The position numbers were made by a program, and so were the translations under genes. The notes under the pieces are model-generated. The model was not told where the DNA came from, made no database searches, and worked only from the letters and a program-made list of their open reading frames with translations. From assembly GCF_035222375.1 (NCBI RefSeq), contig NC_085890.1:3658001-3722000 (forward strand): a stretch of DNA of 64,000 bases, written 5' to 3'. Below, in pieces: positions 54,768 to 64,000 of the stretch; positions within the stretch are counted from its first letter, which is position 1; each line of letters starts with the position of its first letter. Origin of the DNA: Podospora pseudocomata (Eukaryota; Ascomycota; Sordariomycetes; Sordariales; Podosporaceae).

Positions 54768-56136
54768 ATGACGCTCGGAGGCGATGGCCCATGGGCTGTC
54801 TCCGTCATGTGGATAGTAACAGCCCTTACCTTTGTCTTCGCTCTCCTCCGTATCTACACCAGGGCCTACGTGGTGGAAAGCTATGGGCTGGATGACCACG
54901 TCTACAACTTCGCGTTTGTGAGTTTGCCTTTACCCAAAGCTCCATCGAACTAATTCTGACGTTCAACACAGGTTCTCCTGCTGTGCTACACAATCATGAC
55001 AACCATCGCAGCCCAATATGGCTTCGGCCAAAACATATTCGACATACAGGAAGTTGAAGACCTTGTCAAAGCTATTTTGTTCGAGGCAATCGGCCAAACA
55101 TTTGCGGTGGTCGGCATGGCGGTGGCAAAGTGGTCGCTGGGTCTCTTCTTGCTGCGCCTTGTCACGCAAACATGGCACAAGGTCGTCATATGGATTACGA
55201 TGGGAAGTTTGCTGGCAGCGTCCATATCTGTCTGCTTTGTGTTCTGGCTGCAATGCTCGCCACCGGCTTACCTCTACGACAGGAGAATTCCTGGGGGTTA
55301 CTGCTACATCAACACCACGCCAGTGTCGTTTACCTTGTGCAGTACGTCTTCTCTCCGACTGAAAAAAGATTCCTTTCTGACAGATTAAACAGTCCTCTGC
55401 GTCATTGCAGACTTCTTCTTCGCCATATTCCCATGGGTCTTCCTCTGGAAGCTCCAGATGAACCAGCGGGAGAAGATTATCATTGCCGCAAGTATGAGTC
55501 TTGGGCTGATCGCCGGTGCATGCGGTATTAAAAGGACCATTGAAGTCCCCAATCTATCAAGTACAAACTACACCAGTAAGTCGTTCCTAGTCGCCTCGTC
55601 CCCTTCATATTTCGCTGACAATGGTCGACATAGAGGACACAGTTGGTCTCATTGTCTGGTCCGCTGCCGAAATCGCCATCACCATGATCTGCATTGGCGT
55701 ACCTGTCGTCCGCCCCCTCTACAAAGGCTTCATCGACAAGCTCACGTCCCGCGCCACCCGCTCAACATCCGGTTACAAGAAACAAAGTGGTCCACGATAC
55801 GGGCTCAAGACATTTGGGGGGAGCACCATGCCTGGAGCGAGTCGGTGGCAGGCTGAGACAACTGATGGGGAGGAGGGTGATGACAAAGCAAAGAAAGCCG
55901 AGGAGCGGACAAGGCAACTGAAGATGGGCGTGAACGGCCCCTTCACTCATACCAAGGCTGTTGGTGGGAGGACCATGCCGGCTAATAGGAGTGATGAGCA
56001 GATTTTGGGGCAAGAGTATCGAGAGAACATGGCGGATGACGTGGAGGATGGAAGTGGGAGGGGTAGTAACATTCAGGTTGTCGAGACTTGGACTGTTGAT
56101 CGGTCGTCACCGGTTGGGTCGCGGGGGAGGTATTGA
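54768..56136 (+). CDS. Rhodopsin-like (PTH11-related) integral membrane protein
   Basis: Four exons (54768-54917, 54972-55341, 55393-55575, 55634-56136) give 401 aa. Seven hydrophobic spans with the layout of the fungal 'rhodopsin domain' family: AVSVMWIVTALTFVFALLRI with the Arg-x-Tyr-Thr-Arg end, the acidic GLDDHVYNFAFVLLL after it, a loop with QYGFGQ, FAVVGMAVAKWSLGLFLLRL, VIWITMGSLLAASISVCFVF, a C-terminal-side LQCSPPAYLYD loop, FFFAIFPWVFLWKLQM, KIIIAASMSLGLIAGACGIKR and VGLIVWSAAEIAITMICIG. The cytosolic tail (about 110 aa) is hydrophilic. No CFEM domain precedes the spans. PTH11-like receptors can sense host surfaces in plant pathogens, but most members have no known ligand. Confidence 0.9.
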
Positions 56137-56770
56137 GTTGTCGGTCTGCCGCGGAGGTGACCATCAGCAGAGCCGTGGCCCGGTGTTGAGATGTCACAAT
56201 ATTGTATCTTGATGAATTTGTTCAAGCTTTGTAATTCCGAGATCCTGTCTGCCTACCTAATCACAGTTCTCGGGGCTTTTTTGATGCTTGATGCTGTTGG
56301 TTGGACTTGGCTACTGATGACATAATTCATGACAACCAACAAACTCCGCGGCGCCGGAGGATCGATCCCACCATCATGCCCGAAATGGTGACACTGGGCT
56401 CAGAGTCCTTGAGCTCGGCGGAGCTATTGTCATTGTTAGACTTGGAGGTGAGCAAACACCCTCTCTTCAACATTACGTACCTCATGAATATTTAGGGGAA
56501 TTATATCGAATCAAGCCCTGCACTTTGCATGTGGTGGATGAACTGGACTGTCATGATGACTCCCGATTCGGCTGGTGGAACCATGACAGATGTGCCCGAA
56601 GTCACTTTGATGTCTGCGGTAAGATAACGCCTATTGTGGCAAGAGATGTTGTTAACGACATCCATGTGATCCGTTCAACCAGCTACCTGCGAAAGGTATA
56701 TAAGGGATGTCTGGTGCCTACAACAGATCAACCCTTCACTATCAACATCTTCAGTATCATATCCAACAAC
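56137..56770. other. Intergenic region with the hydrolase promoter
   Basis: Between the rhodopsin-like gene and the hydrolase, same strand. Contains the TATA box at 56697-56704. Confidence 0.5.
56697..56704 (+). promoter_or_regulatory. TATA box of the alpha/beta hydrolase gene
   Basis: TATATAAG 67-74 bp before the ATG at 56771, with an A/C-rich leader after it. It supports the start at 56771 over upstream in-frame ATGs. Confidence 0.6.
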
Positions 56771-57915
56771 ATGGCTAAGCTCTTCATCTTTCTGTCCGCC
56801 TTTCTGGGCATCCTCACTACATTGATCTCAGCTCAGTCCAGCCCTTTCGAAATGGTCACCCTCGTCAAGATTGGCTACGCCACTGCCGAGCTAGCTGAGC
56901 ACTACCACCGCCTCGACGTCACCTACAAAACCATCAACGCAACCGCCATCAAAGCTGCCGTCCTGGTCCCGAAGAAGCTCGCAGCCTCCAACAAGAAGAC
57001 CGACGCGCCCGTGGTGGTGCATTTCCACGGCGGTGGTCTCATCATCGGAACTAACCTCGAGCCTGTCTTCATTGCCGACTGGTACGTTCACTAACCGCCC
57101 TCTTCTGCCCTCCAATGCTAATCTCCGTCAAAAGGGTAACCCAACTCCCCGTCTCCACAAACTCCATCCTCGTCTCCCCGCTCTACCGCCTCCTCCCTGA
57201 AGCCAACGCCCCAGAGACCCTATCCGACATCTCCTCCTTCTGGTCCTGGCTTCACACCTCTCTCCCATCCGTCATCACCTCCGCCTACCCAAAGATCAAT
57301 ACCAACCTCAACCAAATCGTCACCGTAGGAGAGTCAGCAGGCGGCTACCTCGCCGTTCAATCCGCTCTCTTATTCCAGGAAAAAGCAAAGATCAAGGCCG
57401 TCATCGCGCAATACCCCGCCATCTGGCCCGACCTAGCCGCCTGGGGGTCTCTTCCCCTCCCTGACCCAACCAACGAAGCTGTCATTAAAGCCGGAAAGGT
57501 CATTGATGAGTACCTCGGTAACCTGACGGGAACAGAAATAAGAATTGACGCCCCCTACCCTGACCGCTGGGAGTTGACAGAGGCGGCGTTGTTGAGTGGG
57601 AGGAGCTTTGAGTTTTGGGGGGACGAGACTGATATTGCACAATCGGGGTTGGGGTATGCTTTGAACGTGTCGAGGCAGTGGGGGGACAAACTGCCGGGGT
57701 TTTGGGTTCTTCAGGGGGAGAATGACGGGATGGTTGCACAGGCGGGGACGGAGGAGTTTCTTGCTCGGTTGAAGGGGGTTCACCCGGGGGTGGAGGTCAA
57801 GTACACGCTTAGACCGGGATTGCATGGTTTTGATGCGCTTTATGGGTTGGACAAGCCTTTTATTGCGGAGGGGGTGAGGTGGGTGAAGGGGTTTTGGTTG
57901 AGGGGGAAGAACTAG
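56771..57915 (+). CDS. Secreted alpha/beta hydrolase (esterase/lipase, HSL-type)
   Basis: Predicted extracellular carboxylesterase-like enzyme, 363 aa from exons 56771-57081 and 57135-57915. Signal peptide MAKLFIFLSAFLGILTTLISA. The oxyanion motif is VVVHFHGGGLIIG, the nucleophile elbow is VTVGESAGGYLAVQ (Ser), and FWVLQGENDGMV and RPGLHGFDALYG place the acid (Asp) and His of the triad. HGGG plus GESAGG marks the hormone-sensitive-lipase-like branch. The intron joint (GACTG|GTACG...AAAAG) restores FIADWVTQLPVS. Substrate unknown; fungal relatives act on acetyl esters and xenobiotics. Confidence 0.92.
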
Positions 57916-58321
57916 GTACCTAAGATATCCAAGGGATCATTTACCATATCCATGCCTAGGCGTGCCTAACGGAAAGGTATACAACTCACTTACGGACAGA
58001 AAGAATGGGGAGTGTGGCAAGTAATGATTAAACAAAACGGCTGCTTTACTGGAGGGCTCAAGGTCACCGTGACTCATAAGCAAGAGACAAGCAGAAAACT
58101 GAACAAATAAAACAAACGCCTTGCTTTCTACCAGCCCAACCGCCAACCGTTGACGCTTTCAAGCACGACTCATCAAACCTTCACCGCAAATCCACCAAAG
58201 ACGAATAAGCCCGGGCACGTTTTCCACTACCATTTCAAGGGTTCTATCCCAGATCACTGGCCAACCACACGGACCTCAAGATAGGATCCCATTCATTTAC
58301 CATCGCCCCTTGTAACAATCC
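57916..58321. other. Convergent intergenic region
   Basis: 3' ends of the hydrolase (+) and of small family member 1 (-). No gene seen. Confidence 0.5.
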
Positions 58322-58888
58322 TCAATTCTCTTCAGACCGCCGGGCCCTCGGGTTCCGGTGCAGAGTTCTTCTCAGTGCGCTTGTGATCAGCTTCCATTTT
58401 CTAGTCGATCCTGTTCTGTTCTCCCTGTCTCGGGCCCGGTTTGTGATCACGCGCTGGGCAGGATTGGTAGCCGGTGTATTGGCATCCGTCCCTTGGTTTC
58501 TGTTCGCAGTTTCGGCCTGGGTTGGTTCGGAACGGGGATTTGATGGTATTGCTGTGGGGTTGGAAAGATAGATCGTTCGATGTTGCATGCCCCTGAAGCA
58601 AGGTTCGAGACCCGTTTGGCAGAGCCAGACTTTTGCTTTCTCAGCCCCGTCCTGAAATATTATTCTGGCCTTCTTATTCCCCTCTTCTTGTTTTGGTGAG
58701 GCGGCACTGGGAAGTTTGACCAAAACCGTGGTAGGCTCAGTGAAGGGCGCCGCTCGGCCGGCTTCAATTGCGTTGACCTGGTTCATGTAGACCGTAGCGT
58801 TGGCAGCTGAAGGGAATGTGATTTTCACTTTCCATTCTTGCTCTTCGTTTTCACTTGCAAGTGAAACTAGTTCGGTTCTATAGGCCAT
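58322..58888 (-). CDS. Unrecognised small protein, family member 1
   Basis: 188 aa, no signal peptide or membrane span. Two similar segments: WKVKITFPSAANATVYMNQV and, 45 residues later, KKARIIFQDGAEKAKVWLCQ followed by TGLEPCFRGMQHRTIYL. The second segment and its tail match the protein encoded at 60602-61078 (GIVFNSATHANEWLLHTRLE, RCFRQRQKTLWL), so the two are divergent paralogues. The pattern hydrophobic-x-FP/F, then A-x2-Y/W, then a hydrophobic run could be a beta-alpha unit repeated twice. The C-terminus is basic and disordered (RARDRENRTGSTRKW, RRTLHRNPRARR). I know no family for it. It is separated from its relative by a DUF6594 gene on the other strand. Confidence 0.6.
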   Translation of the reverse strand: MAYRTELVSLASENEEQEWKVKITFPSAANATVYMNQVNAIEAGRAAPFTEPTTVLVKLPSAASPKQEEGNKKARIIFQDGAEKAKVWLCQTGLEPCFRGMQHRTIYLSNPTAIPSNPRSEPTQAETANRNQGTDANTPATNPAQRVITNRARDRENRTGSTRKWKLITSALRRTLHRNPRARRSEEN

Positions 58889-59321
58889 AGTGTGGAGGGC
58901 GATACTTTGGGCGATGTTTTAGATCGAGAAGCGATTCAAAATTAGGGTCAAAGGCGAATAGTGGGAATCCGTGATAGATTTTGGTTGTTTCTTTGCTTGG
59001 TGCTTAATAAGGGCGGGGACATGCATCTGGGCAAAAAGGCCAGCGCAACAAGGCTGGCTGTACTGAGTTCTCCTTCAATGCAACAACCACATGCACTTCG
59101 GATATGTATTTTGTCCAATGGCTTTGCTAGGACAGATGTGCCTGCATGCCGAGATGACCCCATTGAACACACCATATCACCCAACGAGACGAGTGAGCGG
59201 CCCATTACTAGGTAGATCATCATAGGCCATTTGATTTGATAGTGCGCCGAAAAGGAATGCGATGAGTAAGGTGGTGCATACCCCCCCACCTTTGCTAGGT
59301 CCCGGTACAACCTGAAATGAA
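58889..59321. other. Divergent intergenic region
   Basis: 433 bp between member 1 (-) and the DUF6594 gene (+), so both promoters lie here. No clear TATA box. Confidence 0.45.
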
Positions 59322-60280
59322 ATGGCTACATATGGCGCTAAACGCACGCAAAAGTCACCTCAGATTTTGACCTGGAATTCAGTGGGAATAGGCCCTAAAA
59401 TGGCCGAAGCCGATCTCGATCCAGAGGGGCTCGACCTCGAAGATCCCCAAGCCTGGATCAGTCACAATTACCGAGAACACCTCATAACCAAAGTCGAAAA
59501 ATGGAACCCCATTTGGGACCAAGCACCGCAAGCCGATGTCTTCAGCTATTGTATAAGCATCGCACAACTGCAACGCATGCGGATACAGCGACTACAAATA
59601 CAACTTGCATCAGCTGCAAGAAAAGCATATGAAGGTGCAGATACAGACAATGACTGGAAAGATTGGGATAAAATTCTTAGTGAATATGGTAGGATACCCC
59701 ACCTCGTTTGCCTACTGCATCTTGCGAAGCCAGGGTGCTGACATTGCCACGCTCAGTTTCTGCAGTCCAAGAACATGACTACATGGAACAACGCGGATCA
59801 GGCGGGAGAGACCCTTTTCTGATAACAGGAGAGCGTTATATGGACAGGAAGGTTCTTGAACAGGTCATGCATGGCTTCCAACTTTCGGAATCGACTGATT
59901 CGAATCCGACTGGTGAACCTTCGCTACGAGTATGGCAAACAACTCGACGGGCCCCTGTTCCGACACGAGGAGACAACCGGCTGAAGAAGCTTCTGGCCCG
60001 GATTGGTATAGCTGCTATCGGGACTGCGTTTCTCATTGTCCCGATGTGGCTGTTGATATGGGTTGTGTGGGAAGACACCTGGGTGGCGCTGTGGTCGACA
60101 ACCATTTTTGTTGCTGTGTTTGGGGTGCTGATGGCGTGTGTACTGGAGAATGAAATTGCGGTTCTCTCAGCATCTGCGGCTTATGCAGCTGTGCTAGTGG
60201 TCTTTGTCGCCCTTGTTGCGGAACAGGCCCGGGGTCAAGATGAGAAGGGTTCACAATCAGAAAATGTATTCTGTGGTTGA
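59322..60280 (+). CDS. DUF6594 membrane protein
   Basis: Exons 59322-59688 and 59766-60280 give 293 aa; the joint restores ILSEYVQEHDYMEQ. Recognised as the fungal DUF6594 family from LQRMRIQRLQIQLASAAR, DNDWKDWDKILSEY, DPFLITGERYMDRKVLEQVM and the C-terminal membrane part: LLARIGIAAIGTAFLIVPMW, VALWSTTIFVAVFGVLMA and VLSASAAYAAVLVVFVALV, three spans. Known only as a fungal membrane family, often near incompatibility or defence-like genes; its biochemical role is unknown. An alternative start at 59400 (MAEADLDPEGLD) would remove a 26-residue Lys/Gln-rich leader and may be the true one. The gene is bracketed by two members of an unrecognised paralogous family on the other strand. Confidence 0.88.
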
Positions 60281-60601
60281 ACACCATGGCCAGTTATTAG
60301 CTTTGAGGGAGACTGAAACTCGATTGGACGTTACGAAAGGGTTAATTATATGTATCTCTGCTACCGTGGTCCTGCATGACATGATACAAATATTTACTTC
60401 GAAAATGCCCGTATTCTGTCTCCAACATCATTTGGTAGGTACCCTAGATACCTACTTACCGTACAGCTAGGTTGATAGACAGACAGCACAACAACTCAAG
60501 ACAGTCGCTGTTCGTGCTCAGTTCTGGTTTTCCTTCAGTGTGACATTGTAAACCATTCCTGCATTTTAAACCATCCCGAACCTCTTCCGTATTTCGGAGT
60601 A
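60281..60601. other. Convergent intergenic region
   Basis: 3' ends of DUF6594 (+) and family member 2 (-). It contains TAGGTACC and TACCTACT words near 60436-60460. Confidence 0.4.
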
Positions 60602-61078
60602 TCATTGAAACTTCCAGGTCTTTAGACGTCGCACCACGCTGTTCCAAATTGCCGAATTATTTCTTGACTCGGCCAGACCTGCATCCCCTCCCGCCCAGCT
60701 GGCACCCCATAGTCCACATGGTTCTTTGAGCCAAAGAGTCTTCTGTCTCTGTCGGAAACATCGTTCGAGTCGGGTGTGTAAAAGCCATTCATTGGCGTGC
60801 GTGGCGCTGTTGAAAACGATGCCTAGTCGATTCTTGAGGGTTATATGATTGATTTCTGTGAGGTTTAGGTATACATGACAATCCCGCTTGACACAGAGGT
60901 TGGTGAATTTGACGCAGTCAAAGTACAACGATGCCTCCTCATCGGTTGGAAAAGAGACCAGGATGCGTTGTTGACCGAGCTCAAGTACCAGCTGTATGTT
61001 GTATTCTGCCCTTTCGTGTGGTGCCGGTTGATCCACTGGGAATGTCGAAGGGGAGATTTGAGATTTGTTTGCGTCCAT
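60602..61078 (-). CDS. Unrecognised small protein, family member 2
   Basis: 158 aa from MDANKSQISPSTFPVD; the frame is open upstream to 61240, but the start at 61078 gives a hydrophilic N-terminus like member 1. Same layout as the protein at 58322-58888: QQRILVSFPTDEEASLYFDC, about 35 residues with HVYLNLTEINHI, then RLGIVFNSATHANEWLLHTR, LERCFRQRQKTLWL. Both copies share the motif 'T.LE.CFR..Q.T+.L'. The C-terminus is shorter and less basic (RNNSAIWNSVVRRLKTWKFQ). No domain name is known to me. The two genes have the same orientation and face the DUF6594 gene between them. Confidence 0.58.
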   Translation of the reverse strand: MDANKSQISPSTFPVDQPAPHERAEYNIQLVLELGQQRILVSFPTDEEASLYFDCVKFTNLCVKRDCHVYLNLTEINHITLKNRLGIVFNSATHANEWLLHTRLERCFRQRQKTLWLKEPCGLWGASWAGGDAGLAESRNNSAIWNSVVRRLKTWKFQ

Positions 61079-61790
61079 ATCGTTTCGTGAAAGGGAATAA
61101 ATGAAAGCTGACATGAAAGGTGATGGGCGGGTTGCTAGCAGGAGAAGCCTGCGACCAGCAGCGTATTTAAGAAGGACCCAACCTCTAGTACTCAATCTGG
61201 TGTGCTGTGGCTGAGTCCTGGAGGCAGCCCAAGGCCCCAACTCATTTCTCGCAAGCGAGTTGTGGCGTTGACTACCTGGTAGGGAAAGTGAGGATAGATG
61301 CTAAGGCTGAGAAGGCATCTCTGCCCTAAAATTTGGGCCCATTCTTAAGGCGATCCCATTGTTAGCAGTTCTGAGAGCGAGCTTACTGCGCGCCTACCGG
61401 CTCTGAAATAGGATGTTGACAGTCTTGGTGGCAAGGTAAAATTAGTGGATCAGCACTCAGGGGCTAAGGGGCTAGACCCACCTGGCCCCCTTTGGTTGAC
61501 TGGCCAACCATGACACCTCGACATGTCATTGTCTTGGTCGACCTCTTTGATGTTTCGAAACACCTAGCATAGTAGCTATCTTTGTTTATACCTGATGAAA
61601 TTCTTAGGGGATGTCGTGGCAAATCACCGAGGGTGCGCATGGATGAGCATGAGGTATGATAACTGGTAATGGCAGGTGGGTCACTGTAGGTATAAAGACA
61701 GTGGTTTAAAAATCGGTCAGGACTTGGGTGCCTTTCATGCTTCAGTCACGCATTAACGTACGCTTTCCCAACTCAAAGTCATATTGGCCA
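61079..61790. other. Intergenic region, no gene seen
   Basis: Promoter of family member 2 (TTAAATA near 61165 on the minus strand) and the 3' flank of the Baeyer-Villiger-type gene. Confidence 0.45.
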
Positions 61791-63834
61791 CTAACTGTGA
61801 ATACCTGGGAGTTCCATGAGGTCCCAGTATTCCTCAAAGGTTTCAACACAGGTGCCGCCTATACTCTTACCCATAGCCTCCCTCCTCGTGAACCCGTTGC
61901 CCATGAATGCAAACCTGTTTTGTCTGATAGACGGCCCGTTCCTACCACCAACCATGCCGGGATAACCGTAGCCAAAGTCGTAGTCCTCCCACCTTGGATG
62001 CCTCATCATCTCCACGAAATGGAACGCACTCCCAGGGTAAATACCAATTACCCTGTCTTCCCCTCCCTCGCCGACTCTTTTGTACCAGCTCTGACATCCT
62101 TCTGTCCACATACTCCCCCTCAGATACGCCTGAGCATGTTCGTTGTACTCGTCCATGACACTCCTTTGAACCTCCATGCACCTTACGCCTTGAGTCTGCA
62201 TCTTCCTCACACACTTGTAGATGTACATGCCCTGAGCTTGGATAGCCTGCACTAACCCTCCATTCGCAACCGGGGAGTTGGGACCCAGAAACATGAAGTA
62301 GTTGGGGAAGCCAGACACCGTTGTGCCAAGGTAGCACTCTGGGTTAGTACCTCCATCCCGGTGACAACCGCTCCATCGCTCCGCAAGTCTCACCCCATCA
62401 CGTCCCACGAGCTCAAAAGAGGGGATGTACGACGCTTCATATCCTGTAGCGCATACCACCACGTCAAATTCTCGTTCTTCCTCCTCCTCGCTGGCCGAAT
62501 GTGACAGCATGATTCCCCGCCCGGTAAACGTCTTGATAGAGGTACCTGGACTCCCTCCAGCCTGGTTAGACTGTGGATCGAGGAAGACACACTCCACTCT
62601 ATCATCCAGCAAAGTCTCCAAGAAATCCTTGCTCGGAGTTACTCGTCTGCAACCAACAGAAAATTTCGGAATCAGCCGTTTAGCGATAATCCTGCCTTTT
62701 TCTGAGGTCTCTACCTGAAGTCGTGACTCCATACTATTTCGACAAGCTTCCTGGGTTGCACTTTGAGGAAATCGCCCACCGCCTGAAGCCCTGAAAGCAG
62801 CGTTGCGTTCGTTAGTGAGAGCGCGACGGTGGGCGAGAAGGGATTTGGGGTCTGAGCTGAAGGTGAGCTGTGTCGAGGTGGGATAACTGTTGTGTTCATC
62901 TACGAACTGCGCAGGTTGTGCTGATGGTTTGGATGGAGGGCACGTAATCCATGTCGAGGAGCGGGCAAAAAGTGTCGTGGTTTTAGCCTCTGCTCGGAGT
63001 CAGTACAAGGAAAATTCCAAACAATACATGGGGCCTAGACCTGCCTTTTGCAACTTCGGGAAGTATCTGTACCCCTGAAGAGCCAATGCCAATGATTGCC
63101 ACGTTCTTGCCGGCGACTTCCACCGTCTCATCCCAGAGGGCTGAGTGGACAAGCTGGCCTTTGAAGCGATCCATCCCCCTGATTTTGGGCCACTTTGGGG
63201 TTCTGGATAATAGATGGTCAGAAAAGGAGTTCACATGGCGTACCCGCAAGTGGTGTGTGATTGGAACCTGAACTCACTGAAGAAAGCCTGTCGCATTTAC
63301 CAGTGCATTGCATCGATCCTCAAACTCGGTTTCCTTGGCCATGTCAATGACCGTGAGGCACCACTCTCCAACCTCTTCATCCCAGACTGCACTGGTCACT
63401 TTGTGCCCGTACTTGAAGTATTGCTCACAGTCGTACTTGACTGCTGTGTCTTTGAGATAGTGATGGATACTAGAGGCGGTGGCGTAGTAGCTGGGCCAAT
63501 GTGGATTGGGACAGAAACTGTAGTTGTAGATGTGGGCCGGAGTATCACACTGGCATCCCGGATATCTGGAGCAAAAACGATGGCCTTTTAGCGTCTTCTC
63601 AATTGTTAATAGGAGTTGCCAATCTTACCTGTTGACCAGCCACTTGCCACCAAGATCGCGATTCATCTCGTAAACCTGATAGTCAAGGTTCTCCCCTTGC
63701 ATCTTCTGACCTACAATGATGGATAGGAGTAGCCCTGAATAACCGGCACCGATGCATACCAGACGGAAAGGCCGAGGCGATCCCAATGGAACCTCCTGGA
63801 TTTTGTAGCCACGGCTCGGCGTAATGCTACCCAT
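61791..63834 (-). CDS. Baeyer-Villiger-type FAD monooxygenase
   Basis: Predicted NADPH- and FAD-dependent monooxygenase converting ketones to esters or lactones. Exons 63629-63834, 63278-63565, 63045-63202 and 61791-62989 give 616 aa. FAD motif FRLVCIGAGYSGLLLSI; NADPH motif VAIIGIGSSGVQILPE. The BVMO fingerprint FxGxxxHxxxWP/D is seen as FKGQLVHSALWDE, and VVCATGYEASY is the usual C-terminal-side motif. YPGCQCDTPAHIYNYSF is also typical of fungal BVMOs. The frame opens 33 codons earlier at 63933, but a TATA box at 63957-63964 puts that ATG within about 25 bp, so 63834 is the likelier start. The third intron has a GC donor (AAAG|GCAGGT); only this choice keeps the frame. Relatives occur in polyketide pathways, but no core enzyme lies within the window. 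Confidence 0.9.
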
Positions 63835-63956
63835 TATGTGCTGTTGAAGTGGCTTGGAATACGGCGACTCTGTGTGTCCAGGGATACACTCGACAGTGCT
63901 GAAAAGAGATTTCTCAAGATCGAGTGTGCACATGGACTCTTCACGAGGAACCGAGC

Positions 63957-63964
63957 CATTTATA
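63957..63964 (-). promoter_or_regulatory. TATA box of the Baeyer-Villiger-type gene
   Basis: TATAAATG on the minus strand, about 120 bp before ATG 63834 and only 24 bp before ATG 63933. It is the main reason to prefer the inner start. Confidence 0.55.
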
Positions 63965-64000
63965 CAGCTTGGTCCAAGCGAATAACGCGAGCACTGGCGA

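Noticed and set aside
1-64000. tRNA genes, rRNA, CRISPR arrays, bacterial-type operons
   Set aside because: No T-loop/cloverleaf pattern, rRNA sequence or spaced direct-repeat array was seen, and gene structure is eukaryotic.

Overview
The window looks like nuclear DNA of a filamentous ascomycete. It has many short (about 50-90 nt) GT-AG introns with CTAAC/CTGAC-like branch sites just before the acceptor, 0.3-3 kb intergenic gaps, genes on both strands without operons, and families typical of Pezizomycotina: a Zn2Cys6 regulator with a CTKI..PRMPC end, a GH72 glucanosyltransferase, a PTH11/rhodopsin-like membrane protein, DUF6594, DUF6604, DUF4238 and ankyrin-CorA fusions. I infer Sordariomycetes, perhaps Sordariales; no marker in the window settles the order or genus.

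Left part (1-20.7 kb): the 5' end of a GNAT gene leaves the window. Then come a six-exon Zn2Cys6 regulator, a small secreted Cys-rich precursor with Lys-Arg-bounded repeats, a 1279-aa membrane-ankyrin protein, a TauD/TfdA-like dioxygenase, an NTF2-FMO flavoprotein monooxygenase, a GPI-type Asp/Thr repeat protein and a small tail-anchored-looking Cys protein.

Centre (21.6-41.6 kb), mostly housekeeping: a crotonase, an RBM25-like splicing factor, mitochondrial ribosomal protein bS21m, an augmin HAUS6-like subunit, a decayed DUF6604 gene, a 3 kb gene-poor stretch, a GH72 wall enzyme, a DUF4238 protein and a cytochrome b561-like membrane protein.

Right part (43-64 kb), accessory in character: a small Cys protein, an eleven-exon ankyrin-CorA fusion, a solo LTR nested in a 21-bp tandem repeat, a five-exon cytochrome P450, a decayed APH-type kinase gene, a 30-aa zinc-ribbon microprotein candidate, a rhodopsin-like receptor, an alpha/beta hydrolase, two divergent members of an unrecognised small protein family bracketing a DUF6594 membrane protein, and a Baeyer-Villiger-type monooxygenase.

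Exon joints were worked out by eye and checked by reading-frame arithmetic: for every spliced gene the summed exon lengths divide by three. The oxidative enzymes (TauD, two FMO-type, P450) are scattered, have no PKS/NRPS/terpene core gene nearby, and are not claimed as one cluster. The best candidates for something new are the Kex2-type Cys-rich precursor (4.1-4.7 kb) and the paralogue pair around DUF6594 (58.3-61.1 kb).
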